From the NCBI RefSeq assembly GCF_036016195.1, contig NZ_JAYWTM010000011.1, positions 165,389 to 229,388 of the forward strand: 64,000 nt of DNA. The letters are read 5' to 3'. Every line of letters starts with the position of its first letter. Within the stretch, counting starts at the first letter, position 1. The stretch comes from Brenneria populi. GTDB lineage: Bacteria > Pseudomonadota > Gammaproteobacteria > Enterobacterales > Enterobacteriaceae. The translations under genes were made by a program, and so were the position numbers. A model generated the notes under the pieces. That model was not told where the DNA came from. It made no database searches and saw only the letters and a list, made by a program, of their open reading frames with translations. This document shows positions 26,348 to 35,069 of the stretch, one piece after another.

Positions 26348-27311
26348 ATTAGGGTTAGGCGTACGCCTGCTGATGTTACTGCTGGGGCTGGCCGACGCGG
26401 GCGACGGCATGGCGAGCTGCACCGCCCCCGCCAGCTCCACCGCGCTGGGATCTTACGCCTCTTCCGTCGTCGGCCCCAACGGGACGCCGCAAATCATCAC
26501 CTCCGGCAGCGGTTTTAGCTGCAGCGGCAGCGCATTAAGCCTTATCAGCACCAATACCATCACCGCCACCGTTATCGGCGACACCAACGCCAGCGGCTCC
26601 AGCATGCGGCTAAAAGGCGGCATCGGCGGCAGCGACGTCATCTCCTACGACCTGTGTATGGACGCCAGCTGCGGAACGCTCTATAGCATCGGTTCAAGCT
26701 ATACCTGGAGCCAGACATCCTTTCTGGGCATATTGGGCCTGTTCAACGCCAGCGACGGCACCCTGCCGATATATGTCCGAACCAGCATAGGCAACAACGT
26801 GCCGGCGGGAACCTATACCGATACGGTGACCATCCAATGGGATTACAGCCTGTGCGCGCTGGGGCTGCTGGGCATATGTATCTACGATACCGGCACGCTA
26901 ACCTCAACGCTCAATCTGTCGATGACCATCACCAACGACTGCCAGATCACCAGCGCGCCCGACGTCAATTTCGGCTCGGCGGCTCTGCCGGCCGATTTTC
27001 CGACGGTCGGCAATAGCCTGGGCGTTAACTGCACCAATCAGGGCGCCTATACGGTAAAGCTGACCAGCTCTCATCCGGACGACGCCGGCTGGCGCAGAAT
27101 GACCGCCACCGTCGGCGGCGCCGAGTATTATCTGCAATATCAGCTATACCATACGGATAACACCTCCTGGACCGAAAACGCGGATTACGCCGGCACCGGC
27201 GCCGGCGTGACGCAAAGCATTCCCTACACCGCGCGCATTAACGCCAGCCAGGCCAATCAGCCGGCGGGCGCCTATAGCGATACCGTCACCATCACCGTGA
27301 CGATTAATTAA
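26340..27311 (+). CDS. Two-domain tip adhesin of the Csu-type pilus (CsuE type)
   Basis: 323 aa. After a signal peptide (MNKLGLGVRLLMLLLGLADA) there are two spore coat U domains, about 25-190 and 195-323. Each has its cysteine pair and ends in GTYTDTVTIQWDY or GAYSDTVTITVTIN. Tip subunits of archaic pili have this two-domain build; the N-terminal domain binds surfaces through exposed loops, here rich in Leu/Phe (FLGILGLFNASDG and LCALGLLGICIYD). AGGAG sits 6 nt before ATG 26340. The stop overlaps the convergent fadJ stop by 8 bp. Confidence 0.86.
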   Translation: MNKLGLGVRLLMLLLGLADAGDGMASCTAPASSTALGSYASSVVGPNGTPQIITSGSGFSCSGSALSLISTNTITATVIGDTNASGSSMRLKGGIGGSDVISYDLCMDASCGTLYSIGSSYTWSQTSFLGILGLFNASDGTLPIYVRTSIGNNVPAGTYTDTVTIQWDYSLCALGLLGICIYDTGTLTSTLNLSMTITNDCQITSAPDVNFGSAALPADFPTVGNSLGVNCTNQGAYTVKLTSSHPDDAGWRRMTATVGGAEYYLQYQLYHTDNTSWTENADYAGTGAGVTQSIPYTARINASQANQPAGAYSDTVTITVTIN

Positions 27312-29502
27312 CGCCGGCGGATTCTTCACTCGCGGCGGGCGCGGCATTATCCGGCGGCGGATAGAAACGCTGCCGGCGCTCGCGCATCGCCAGCAGGCGC
27401 GCGCAGGGCGCGAAGCGATCGCCGTACTGCTGTTGCAACGCCTGCAATGCGCTCACCACCGTCGCCACGCCCAGCCGATCCATATAGTGAAAAGGCCCGC
27501 CCAGGAACGGCGGAAAACCGATGCCGAACACCGCGCCGATGTCTCCGTCGCGGGCGCAGCGAATCACCTGCTCGTCGAGGCAGCGCGCCGCTTCGTTCAG
27601 CATCATCATCATGCAGCGCTGGCCGATCAGCGCTGGATCGATATGGACCTTCGGCGTAACGCCGAGCAGCGAATAGATCGCGCCGTCCGCCTGTTTCGCG
27701 GCGCGCCAAAAGCGGCTTTTCTCGCTATAGCGATAGAATCCTTTGCCGTTTTTGCGCCCTTTGCGGCCATCGTTCAGCACGGCGTCGAGCGCGGGGGGCG
27801 ATGCGAATCGCGCCCCGTAGGCCTGGCTGAGCACCGGAACGATGCGCGTCGCCACATCGATACCGGCCTCATCCAGCAGCGTTAACGGACCGACCGGAAA
27901 CCCCAAACGCACCAGCGCATTATCGATAGACTCGACCGGCTCGCCCTCCAGCAGGCAGTAGGCGGCCTCATTGATATACGGCGCCAATATGCGGTTCACG
28001 TAAAAACCCGCGCGATCGGCGACTACTATCGCCGTTTTCCCCTGCTTTCCGGCCAGCGCCAGCGCGGCGGCGATAGTTTGCGCACTGGTTTGCGCATGAG
28101 GAATAATCTCCACCAGCGGCATTCTGTCCGCCGGGCTGAAATAGTGCAGACCGATCACCTGCTGCGGACGGCGCGCGTGCCGCGCGATCTGATGAATAGG
28201 CAGTGACGAAGTGTTGGAGGCGAAAATGGTATGCGGCGCGCCATGTTGTTCGATTTCCGCCACCATCCGCTGTTTCAGCGCCAGGTCTTCAAATACGGCT
28301 TCAATCACCATATCGACATGCTCGAACCCCCGATAATCGGTAGCGCCGGAAAGCAACGCCATCAGACGCTGCTGCTCGCCGGGCTTTATGCGCCGACGCC
28401 GCGCCTGCTCCGTCAGCGCTTGCCAGCAAAACCTCAGCGCATGGCCGACTCCCTGTTCATTGATATCTTTAATCCGCACCGGCAAAGCGGCGCGCGCCGC
28501 GGTGACATAAGCAATGCCGCCGCCCATTAGTCCGCCGCCCAGGATCCCGACCCGGCGCACGGGTTGCGCGTCGGTCGCCAGCCCCGACTCTTTTTTTAAC
28601 GACGTCGAAGCGAAAAACAGATGCCGCAACGCGGCGGATTCCGGCGTCATCACCAGCTTGCCGAACGCGCTGGCCTCCTGCCGGCAGCCCTCCTCCATGC
28701 CCTTTTCCATTCCGCGGCGGATAACCTGAATAATTCGCTCGGCGGCCGGATAGTTGCCGTGCGTCCTGGCGCGCGTTTTTATTTTAACCAGCTTAAACAA
28801 CAGCCTGCGAATAACCGGACTGCCCAGCGCGCGCGAGCGCCAGCCCGGCGGCGAGGCCCTGCGTTTTCCCTGTCGAATCATCTCGACGGCGCTTTCCAAC
28901 AAAATGTCGAGCGGCACCGCATCGTCCGCCAGCCCCAGCGTCACCGCCTGGCGAGGACGAATGCGCCGCCCGGTCAGGATCATATCCAGGGCATTATCCA
29001 CGCCGATCAGCCTGGGCAAACGCTGGGTGCCGCCGGCGCCGGGCAACAAGCCGAGTTTCACTTCCGGCAAGCCCAACCGCGTTTTGTCACTCAGCGAACA
29101 CACCCGATAATCACAGGCCAGCGCCAGTTCCAGCCCGCCGCCCAGGCAGGCGCCGTGAATCGCCACCACCACCGGGAAAGGCAGCGCCGCGACGCGGGCA
29201 AAGGTCTCCTGCCCTTGCCGCGCCAAATTTTCCGCCTGCTGCGCGCTGGTACAGCGGTCCAGCATGGCGATGTCGGCGCCGGCGATAAACGAATCCGTCT
29301 TGGCGGAAACCAGCACCAGGCCTCTCAGCGAAGCGTGCCGCTGCGCCTGCTCAAGCACCGCTATCAGTTGCCCGGCGAACTCCCTTTTCAGCGTATTGAC
29401 CTTTTCACCCGGCACATCGATGGTGATGACGCCGATATTGTCCGGGCGGAGAGTCAGGGAAAAAGCCGAAACCTCGGCGAATAAGGCGTGCCGTTGGCTC
29501 AT
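27304..29502 (-). CDS. fadJ: Fatty acid oxidation complex alpha subunit, anaerobic type
   Basis: 732 aa bifunctional enzyme: enoyl-CoA hydratase and 3-hydroxyacyl-CoA dehydrogenase (with epimerase/isomerase activity) of beta-oxidation. The N-terminal crotonase domain shows DSFIAGADIAML, HGACLGGGLELALACDYRV and GLPEVKLGLLPGAGGTQRLP (about 70-165). The Rossmann start VGILGGGLMGGGIAYVTA is near 320, with ASNTSSLPI and GLHYFSPADRMPLVEI further on. Its ATG overlaps the fadI stop (ATGA). FadJ rather than FadB, from operon order (thiolase first) and neighbours. Confidence 0.96.
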   Translation of the reverse strand: MSQRHALFAEVSAFSLTLRPDNIGVITIDVPGEKVNTLKREFAGQLIAVLEQAQRHASLRGLVLVSAKTDSFIAGADIAMLDRCTSAQQAENLARQGQETFARVAALPFPVVVAIHGACLGGGLELALACDYRVCSLSDKTRLGLPEVKLGLLPGAGGTQRLPRLIGVDNALDMILTGRRIRPRQAVTLGLADDAVPLDILLESAVEMIRQGKRRASPPGWRSRALGSPVIRRLLFKLVKIKTRARTHGNYPAAERIIQVIRRGMEKGMEEGCRQEASAFGKLVMTPESAALRHLFFASTSLKKESGLATDAQPVRRVGILGGGLMGGGIAYVTAARAALPVRIKDINEQGVGHALRFCWQALTEQARRRRIKPGEQQRLMALLSGATDYRGFEHVDMVIEAVFEDLALKQRMVAEIEQHGAPHTIFASNTSSLPIHQIARHARRPQQVIGLHYFSPADRMPLVEIIPHAQTSAQTIAAALALAGKQGKTAIVVADRAGFYVNRILAPYINEAAYCLLEGEPVESIDNALVRLGFPVGPLTLLDEAGIDVATRIVPVLSQAYGARFASPPALDAVLNDGRKGRKNGKGFYRYSEKSRFWRAAKQADGAIYSLLGVTPKVHIDPALIGQRCMMMMLNEAARCLDEQVIRCARDGDIGAVFGIGFPPFLGGPFHYMDRLGVATVVSALQALQQQYGDRFAPCARLLAMRERRQRFYPPPDNAAPAASEESAGVN

Positions 29503-30812
29503 GGCGCCACCTCCAAAACCATTGCCGCGCCCAGGCCGCCCGCCGCGCAGGCGGTGACCAGCCCCAGACCGCCGCCGCGACGGCGCAGTTCATGCAGGGT
29601 TTGCGTAATCATTCTTGCTCCCGTCGCCGCGAACGGGTGCCCATAGGCGATAGAGCCGCCGAGCACGTTGAATTTATCCATATCGACCGCCCCCAGCGGC
29701 GCGGCGCGCCCAAGCTTATTACGCGCGAAATCCTGACTGGCGAACATCTTCAGGTTCGCCAGCGTCTGCGCGGCGAACGCTTCATGCATATCAATCAGCG
29801 TCAAATCATCCAGCGCGATCCCGGCCCTATCCAGCGCGATAGGCGAGGCGTAGGCCGGGCCTAATAACATATCTTGGCGCACGCCGATGGCGCTGAAGGC
29901 ATAGCTGCGCAGATACCCGAGCGGCGTAAAGCCCAAATGCGCGGCTTGGGATTCGCTCATCATCAGGATCGCCGCGGCGCCGTCGCTCAGCGGCGTGCTG
30001 TTCGCCGCCGTGACGCTGCCGTGCCTGCGGTCAAAAACCGGACGCAGGCGGGCGTAATGCTCCGGCGACGAATCCCTGCGGATGTGATTATCCTCGCTCA
30101 GCGCTTGCAGATAAGGCGGCGCATAGGCGGTCATCACCTCATCGCGCAGCCTGCCCGTATCCCAGGCGCGGGCGGCCAGCCGATGCGAACGATGGGCGAA
30201 TGCGTCCTGCTCGTCTCTGGCGATCCCGTATGTTTTCGCCATTTGCTCGGCGATGTCGCCCATGAGCAAGCCGGTGGAATATTCCGCCGCCGACGGCGCT
30301 ATCGGCAGCAAATGGCGGGGGCGCAGCCGGGCCAGCAGTTTCATGCGCTGCTTCAGCGTGCGGGCCTTGTGCAGGTCCAGCAGCGTTCTGGCAAGCGTCT
30401 TACTCACGCCGATCGGCAGCACCGAAGAGGAATCCGCGCCGCCGGCGATCCCGATATCGATGGCGCCCGCCAGAATACTTTCGGCGACGTTGGCCACCGC
30501 CTGAAGGCTGGTCGCGCAGGCGCGGGACACGCTGTACGCGTCGGTATGCACGCTCATTGCGGTTCCCAACACAATTTCTCTGGCGATATTGGGCGCTTCG
30601 AGCATTGGCACCACCTGACCGAACACCAATAATTCGATCAATTCGGGGTCGATGCCGGTGCGAATGAGGAGTTCGCCCACCGCCATTTTCCCCAGTTCCA
30701 AGGCGGGCACGCCATGATAGGCCGTCGCCTGGCGGGCAAACGGGGTTCGCAATCCGCCCACAATCGCCACGCGATCGCCGCGACGGGTGAGCAACGGCAA
30801 TACCTCGCTCAT
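29499..30812 (-). CDS. fadI: Acetyl-CoA C-acyltransferase, beta subunit of the FadIJ complex
   Basis: 437 aa from ATG 30812 with AGGAG 6 nt upstream; a start five codons earlier lacks this support. Thiolase that cleaves 3-ketoacyl-CoA, partner of FadJ. The acyl-accepting cysteine is in SVSRACATSLQAVANVAES (near 98), the histidine in GGSIAYGHPFAATGARM (near 390) and the second cysteine in VTACAAGGLGAAM near the end. A strong FadR-like site lies 39 bp upstream of the start. Confidence 0.96.
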   Translation of the reverse strand: MSEVLPLLTRRGDRVAIVGGLRTPFARQATAYHGVPALELGKMAVGELLIRTGIDPELIELLVFGQVVPMLEAPNIAREIVLGTAMSVHTDAYSVSRACATSLQAVANVAESILAGAIDIGIAGGADSSSVLPIGVSKTLARTLLDLHKARTLKQRMKLLARLRPRHLLPIAPSAAEYSTGLLMGDIAEQMAKTYGIARDEQDAFAHRSHRLAARAWDTGRLRDEVMTAYAPPYLQALSEDNHIRRDSSPEHYARLRPVFDRRHGSVTAANSTPLSDGAAAILMMSESQAAHLGFTPLGYLRSYAFSAIGVRQDMLLGPAYASPIALDRAGIALDDLTLIDMHEAFAAQTLANLKMFASQDFARNKLGRAAPLGAVDMDKFNVLGGSIAYGHPFAATGARMITQTLHELRRRGGGLGLVTACAAGGLGAAMVLEVAP

Positions 30813-30850
30813 AAAGGCTCCTGTCAACCGAGAAAATTAACGATGCGCAC

Positions 30851-30867
30851 AACAGGTCTGACCTGAG
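30851..30867 (-). promoter_or_regulatory. FadR operator of fadIJ
   Basis: AACAGGTCTGACCTGAG is a near-consensus FadR site with the full GGTCNGACC core, 39 bp before the fadI start. FadR bound here would repress fadIJ until long-chain acyl-CoA releases it. Seen directly in sequence; binding is inferred from the family. Confidence 0.85.
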
Positions 30868-31024
30868 ATCAGTGTTAACCAGATACCGCTATTACGCAAA
30901 CGAGGGCGCGCGAAAGTGGCGCTATCGACAAGAAATAGGGCGGAATGAAGCAGGAAGAGAGTGGGAAATCGCTACCGCAAGGGTGGCGCCCGGAAATGGC
31001 GCGCCACGGCGAACATCAGGGGAA

Positions 31025-31321
31025 TTAACGCAGACCGAGCTGGAAAATCAGCGTTTCAGCCTCGCAGCTGAAGGTAAAATCGACGTCCAGCTTCACGCCG
31101 CCTTCCACCGCGTCCAGCTTGCTGCTGATCTGGCATGGATCGGACTCCACGGAGCGGGCTTTTTCCGTCAACGCGTTCAGCGTCGCTTCGGCCTGCGCGC
31201 GATCGGCGAAGATCTTGCTGTAAGACGCGGTGCAATCCGAGTTATCCATTATCGTGCCGACATCGACGCAGCAGCAGGCGGCAGTTTCTTCAGCATTACA
31301 TTTATTGATCGGGTTCGTCAT
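31025..31321 (-). CDS. yfcZ: YfcZ/YiiS family protein of unknown function
   Basis: 98 aa. Of two adjacent ATGs, the one at 31321 is placed better relative to AGGAG (6 nt against 3). The family pattern is clear: AEETAACCCVDVGTIMDNSD, then TASYSKIFADRAQAEATL, LTEKARSVESDPC and the closing DVDFTFSCEAETLIFQLGLR. Several cysteines are conserved, but no catalytic function is known. It lies between fadI and fadL as in E. coli, divergent from fadL. Confidence 0.93.
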   Translation of the reverse strand: MTNPINKCNAEETAACCCVDVGTIMDNSDCTASYSKIFADRAQAEATLNALTEKARSVESDPCQISSKLDAVEGGVKLDVDFTFSCEAETLIFQLGLR

Positions 31322-31350
31322 CATGAGCTCCTCTACGGGCGGTAACCTAT

Positions 31351-31410
31351 GTATCCCCGTCTACTTCAAGCGGCATGTGCGTTGGCTGCAACTCGAATTA
31401 TTTAGGGTAT
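31351..31410 (+). repeat. Short palindrome-ended repeat, family B, copy 2 (60 bp)
   Basis: TATCCCCGTCTACTTCAAGC to CGAATTATTTAGGGTATA, in the same orientation and near the length of the copy at 1775-1840. The inner GGCATGTGCGTTGGCTGCAA differs at only a few places. Confidence 0.7.
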
Positions 31411-31617
31411 ACAGATATGATCGGGTTCAAAAAAGAATTGTTCCCCCATTCTACTCACCGAGTCGACGCAGCACTAGAACTTACTGCCCACGGGGACATT
31501 TAGTGAGATTGGTCACGCGCCATCGCCGCGCGAAGGTAAAATTATCGTTATCCTCCGGTGGAAAAATAACAAAAATGTTATTTGTGTATCATTTATTATC
31601 AATTTACATACATTTAA

Positions 31618-31669
31618 TTAACATTGTAATTTTCCACATCTTATACTTTAGCCGCTGGTCTGATTTGCC
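31618..31669 (+). promoter_or_regulatory. fadL promoter with FadR-like operator
   Basis: TTAACA (31618-31623) and TATACT (31642-31647) are spaced 18 bp and make a plausible sigma-70 promoter. Just downstream, CGCTGGTCTGATTTGCC (31653-31669) keeps the CTGGTCNGA half of the FadR consensus. Placement over the start site is what a repressor needs, and FadR does repress fadL in E. coli. Confidence 0.6.
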
Positions 31670-31737
31670 AGCCCGAGCCGCCCCCGGCAATGCGCCCTTG
31701 CTACTTTGGCACAACCCGCCATATAGAGGTTCTGGTC

Positions 31738-33051
31738 ATGAGCTGTAACAAACCGCTAAAACATGCCGCAACGGCCGTCGTAGCGGCCGTCATCTCGGCC
31801 AACGCGTCCGCCGCCGGCTTCCAACTGAACGAGTATTCATCGTCCGCGCTCGGGCGCGCCTTTTCCGGCGAAGGCGCCGTCGCGGATAACGCCGCGTCCG
31901 GTAGCCGCAACCCGGCCACCATGACGCGTTTCACCCGCCCGGCTTTCTCCGGCGGCGCGACCTACATTAATCCGGATATTGATATAAAAGGTCAAAATTC
32001 GTTCACCGGCCAAAATAGCAGCGCGCAAAACATCGCGCCGCACGCCTGGGTGCCGAACCTGCACTTTATTATGCCGCTCAACGATCGCTGGGCCATCGGC
32101 GCCTCCGCCGTCACCCACTACGGTCTGGCGACCGATTTTAACGACGATTACGCCGCGGGCTCGATCGGCGGGCAGACCGATCTGGTTACCTCTAATCTGA
32201 ATTTCAGCGCGGCCTACCGGCTGAATCAGCGCGTTAGCGTTGGCTTGGGCGTCAATGCCGTCTACGCGGATGCAAAAATTGTGCGGCGCGCCGGCGAACT
32301 GGCCAATGTTCCGACGGCGGCAGGCGGATTACAGGGGCTGGTGGCCGGTTCATCATCCGAGCTGGCGCGCCTGGAAGGCAAGGAGTGGGGCTACGGCTGG
32401 AACGCCGGTATTTTATATGAGGTGAACGACCGGCACCGCTTCGGCCTGACCTACCGCTCCAAGGTCGATATCGATTTTAAAGGCGACTATCGCAGCGATT
32501 TGCCGGCACAGGTGCCCGGCCCGCCCGTCGGCACGGGCGGCGCGACCATTCCCGGCAAATTGACGCTGACCTTACCGGAAATGTGGGAAGCGTCCGCCTA
32601 CCATCGCGTCGCGCCGCAGTGGGCGGTGCATTACAGCATCGCCTACACCAGTTGGAGTCAGTTTCAGGAGCTGAGGGCGACGGGCGGCGACGGCCAAACG
32701 CTGTTCCGCAAAGAAGAGGGGTTCCGTGACGCTTACCGTATCGCGTTAGGCGCCACCTACTATCACGACGAGCGCTGGACCTTTCGTACCGGCGTCGCCT
32801 TTGACGACAGCCCGGTTCCGGCGGACAAACGCTCGATCTCCATCCCCGATCAGGATCGCTTTTGGCTGAGCGCGGGCACCACCTACGCCTTTAATAAAGA
32901 CGCGTCGCTCGATGTCGGCGTCTCCTATATGCACGGACGGAAAGTCTCAATTGACGAGCCGATTTCAGATCGGGCGAATGCGCCCAGCTACCGCTTCAGT
33001 TCAAAGGGGCAGGCCTGGCTGTATGGCGCAAACTTTAACTATTCGTTCTGA
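31738..33051 (+). CDS. fadL: Long-chain fatty acid outer-membrane transporter
   Basis: 437 aa from ATG 31738 (AGAGG upstream), starting with a signal peptide (cleavage near ASA). FadL is a 14-stranded barrel with an N-terminal hatch that moves long-chain fatty acids across the outer membrane. The mature start AGFQLNEYSSSALGRAFSGE, the hatch NPA motif in GSRNPATMTRF, and the terminal aromatic strand ending in NFNYSF are present. Preceded by a FadR-like site and followed by a hairpin terminator. Confidence 0.95.
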   Translation: MSCNKPLKHAATAVVAAVISANASAAGFQLNEYSSSALGRAFSGEGAVADNAASGSRNPATMTRFTRPAFSGGATYINPDIDIKGQNSFTGQNSSAQNIAPHAWVPNLHFIMPLNDRWAIGASAVTHYGLATDFNDDYAAGSIGGQTDLVTSNLNFSAAYRLNQRVSVGLGVNAVYADAKIVRRAGELANVPTAAGGLQGLVAGSSSELARLEGKEWGYGWNAGILYEVNDRHRFGLTYRSKVDIDFKGDYRSDLPAQVPGPPVGTGGATIPGKLTLTLPEMWEASAYHRVAPQWAVHYSIAYTSWSQFQELRATGGDGQTLFRKEEGFRDAYRIALGATYYHDERWTFRTGVAFDDSPVPADKRSISIPDQDRFWLSAGTTYAFNKDASLDVGVSYMHGRKVSIDEPISDRANAPSYRFSSKGQAWLYGANFNYSF

Positions 33052-33072
33052 TTGGTTGGCGTAACATACAAC

Positions 33073-33095
33073 AAAGGCCGCATGCGCGGCCTTTT
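33073..33095. terminator. Bidirectional terminator between fadL and mqo
   Basis: AAAGGCCGC and GCGGCCTTT pair perfectly around ATGC, with T-runs on both strands. It lies 22 bp after the fadL stop and 22 bp from the mqo stop, serving both convergent genes. Confidence 0.9.
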
Positions 33096-33116
33096 CATCA
33101 GAAATACGCTTAACCG

Positions 33117-34706
33117 TTATTCCGGTTTTACTTCAATGTAGTTCAAATGCAGAGTGCTGCTGGTGTAGCTGCGGATCTTATTGGTCAACTCAATATTGCC
33201 GTTCAGCTTCTGACCGTAGGAAGGAATGATCTCCTTCAGCTTGCTCTGCCACTCAGGCGTAGCCACTTTGTCTTTAAACACTTTTTGCAGCAGGCTCAGC
33301 ATGATCGGCGCCGCGGTGGACGCGCCGGGAGAAGCGCCGAGCAGCGCGGCTATCGAGCCATCCTGCGAACTGACGATCTCGGTGCCCAATTTCAACACGC
33401 CGCCTTTCTCCTCGTCTTTCTTGATGACCTGAACGCGCTGCCCCGCCACGATCAGTTTCCAGTCTTCCTTCTTCGCGTCGGGGAAATATTCCCGCAATGC
33501 CGCGAAGCGATCGTCGTCATCCATCATCACCTGGCTAATCAGATATTTGACCAGATCGAAATTATCCAGCCCTACGTGAGTCATCGGCATCACGTTGGAG
33601 AAGGTTACTGAACCGAGCAGATCCCACAGCGAGCCGTTTTTCAGGAACTTGCTGGAGAAAGTGGCGAACGGGCCGAACAGCAGCACCGGCTTGCCGTCAA
33701 AAATACGGGTATCCAGATGCGGAACCGACATCGGCGGCGCGCCGACGGAAGCTTTGCCATACACTTTCGCCAGATGACGCTTCACGATATCCGGGTTTTC
33801 CGTTACCAGAAAATCGCCGCCGACCGGGAAACCGCCGTACAGATCCGCTTCGGGAATGCCGGACTTCTGCAGCAGCTGCAGCGCCGCCCCGCCCGCGCCG
33901 ATAAAGACGAACTTGGCTTTAATCACCGTTTCTTTGTCGCCGTTTTTCAGATCGGCGTAAGTCACGCTCCAGGTATTATCCGCATTACGCTTGATGGCCC
34001 TGACTTCGGAGTTGAGATGCAGGGCGAAATTCTGTTTTTGCTTCAGCGAATCCACCAACTGACGGGTGATTTCGCCATAGTTTACATCGGTGCCGATCGG
34101 CATGCGGGTCGCGGCGACTTTCTGCGCCGGATCGCGCCCTTCAATGATCAGCGGCGCCCACTCTTTAATGGTATTCGGATCGTTGGAGAACTCCATTCCG
34201 CGGTAGAGGGTGCTGTGCTGCATCGCTTCATAACGGCGCTGCAGGAAGCGGCTATTTTCATCGCCCCATACAAAGCTGATATGCGGCACGCTGTTGATAA
34301 AGGAGTTAGGATCATGCAGAACGCCGTTTTTAACCTGATACGACCAGAACTGGCGCGATACTTCGAAGGCTTCGGTGATTTCCACCGCTTTGCTGATATT
34401 GACCGGGTCGGTTTCATTCTCCGGCTCCGGCGTGTAGTTCAGCTCCATAAAGGCGGAGTGGCCGGTACCGGCGTTGTTCCACCCGTTGGAGCTCTCCTCC
34501 GCCACGTTATCCAGACGTTCGATCATATCGATCGACCAGTCCGGCTGGAGCGCTTGCAGATAAACGCCGAGCGTCGAACTCATAATACCGCCGCCAATCA
34601 GGACGACATCCGTACTTTTCTCCGCGGCGTTATTTTCCTGCGCCGTTACCTGCTGGGAAACCCCAGCCACACCTAGGCATAAAATCATAGTGAGTAGTTT
34701 CTTCAT
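33117..34706 (-). CDS. mqo: Malate:quinone oxidoreductase
   Basis: 529 aa from ATG 34706; two ATGs further upstream are in frame but the chosen one gives MKKLLTMILCLGVAGVSQQV, a signal-like N-terminus close to E. coli Mqo (MKK...). The enzyme oxidises malate to oxaloacetate and passes electrons to the quinone pool at the membrane. Seen: FAD-binding VVLIGGGIMSSTLGVYLQ near residue 35, SSNGWNNAGTGHSAFMELNY near 70, the EGRDPAQKVAATRMPIGTDVNYGEITRQ stretch near 190, and LLGASPGASTAAPIML near the end. The hydrophobic leader is shared with E. coli Mqo; whether it is cleaved is not known to me. Confidence 0.96.
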   Translation of the reverse strand: MKKLLTMILCLGVAGVSQQVTAQENNAAEKSTDVVLIGGGIMSSTLGVYLQALQPDWSIDMIERLDNVAEESSNGWNNAGTGHSAFMELNYTPEPENETDPVNISKAVEITEAFEVSRQFWSYQVKNGVLHDPNSFINSVPHISFVWGDENSRFLQRRYEAMQHSTLYRGMEFSNDPNTIKEWAPLIIEGRDPAQKVAATRMPIGTDVNYGEITRQLVDSLKQKQNFALHLNSEVRAIKRNADNTWSVTYADLKNGDKETVIKAKFVFIGAGGAALQLLQKSGIPEADLYGGFPVGGDFLVTENPDIVKRHLAKVYGKASVGAPPMSVPHLDTRIFDGKPVLLFGPFATFSSKFLKNGSLWDLLGSVTFSNVMPMTHVGLDNFDLVKYLISQVMMDDDDRFAALREYFPDAKKEDWKLIVAGQRVQVIKKDEEKGGVLKLGTEIVSSQDGSIAALLGASPGASTAAPIMLSLLQKVFKDKVATPEWQSKLKEIIPSYGQKLNGNIELTNKIRSYTSSTLHLNYIEVKPE

Positions 34707-35023
34707 GCTTATGTCTCTATTCATTGAATTTTTATAATTGCAGGCAATAGACTCTGGCATCCCTTATCGTCAGCATACTCTCCCCCTTGCGGCGGAGCCA
34801 TTATTTATGACCCTTTTGTTAATAAGTCTTTTAACAAAAAGATCAATAGGCTGACTCTTTTCAGCAGAAAAGAGCGCCAGCGCTGGCTGACGACGTAACA
34901 TTATTGTTACCTATGACGAGAAAAGACATTTTTGTAAGTAAATAAACCAACAACAATAGAGTAACGTTTCCGAAACAACCCACGATTCAGGCGATAGAAA
35001 GCGTTTGTCCCCCTGATAACGTA
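34707..35023. promoter_or_regulatory. mqo upstream region with TTTTGTTA/TAACAAAA palindrome
   Basis: 317 bp, AT-rich in the middle. TTTTGTTA (34814-34821) and TAACAAAA (34832-34839) form a 26-bp inverted repeat about 110 bp before mqo. TGTTAA-like half sites resemble ArcA boxes, and mqo is ArcA-repressed in E. coli, but ArcA sites are direct repeats, so the assignment is only a suggestion. Confidence 0.35.
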
Positions 35024-35047
35024 AAAAGGCGCCCGAAGGCGCCTTTT
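35024..35047. terminator. Intrinsic terminator after mlaA
   Basis: AAAAGGCGCC, loop CGAA, then GGCGCCTTTT is a perfect hairpin with T-runs on both strands, 23 bp beyond the mlaA stop on the minus strand. Confidence 0.9.
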
Positions 35048-35069
35048 GAACCGCATAAACAAGATAGGG

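Larger units (their letters stand above)
31322..31737. promoter_or_regulatory. Divergent yfcZ/fadL intergenic region
   Basis: 416 bp containing a family B repeat (31351-31410), an AT-rich stretch, and the fadL promoter described separately. Nothing else is recognised. Confidence 0.6.

Noticed and set aside
28621..29484. 287-codon plus-strand ORF over fadJ
   Set aside because: Antisense shadow of fadJ; no family resemblance.
33717..34676. 319-codon plus-strand ORF over mqo
   Set aside because: Antisense to mqo, whose sequence is conserved throughout.
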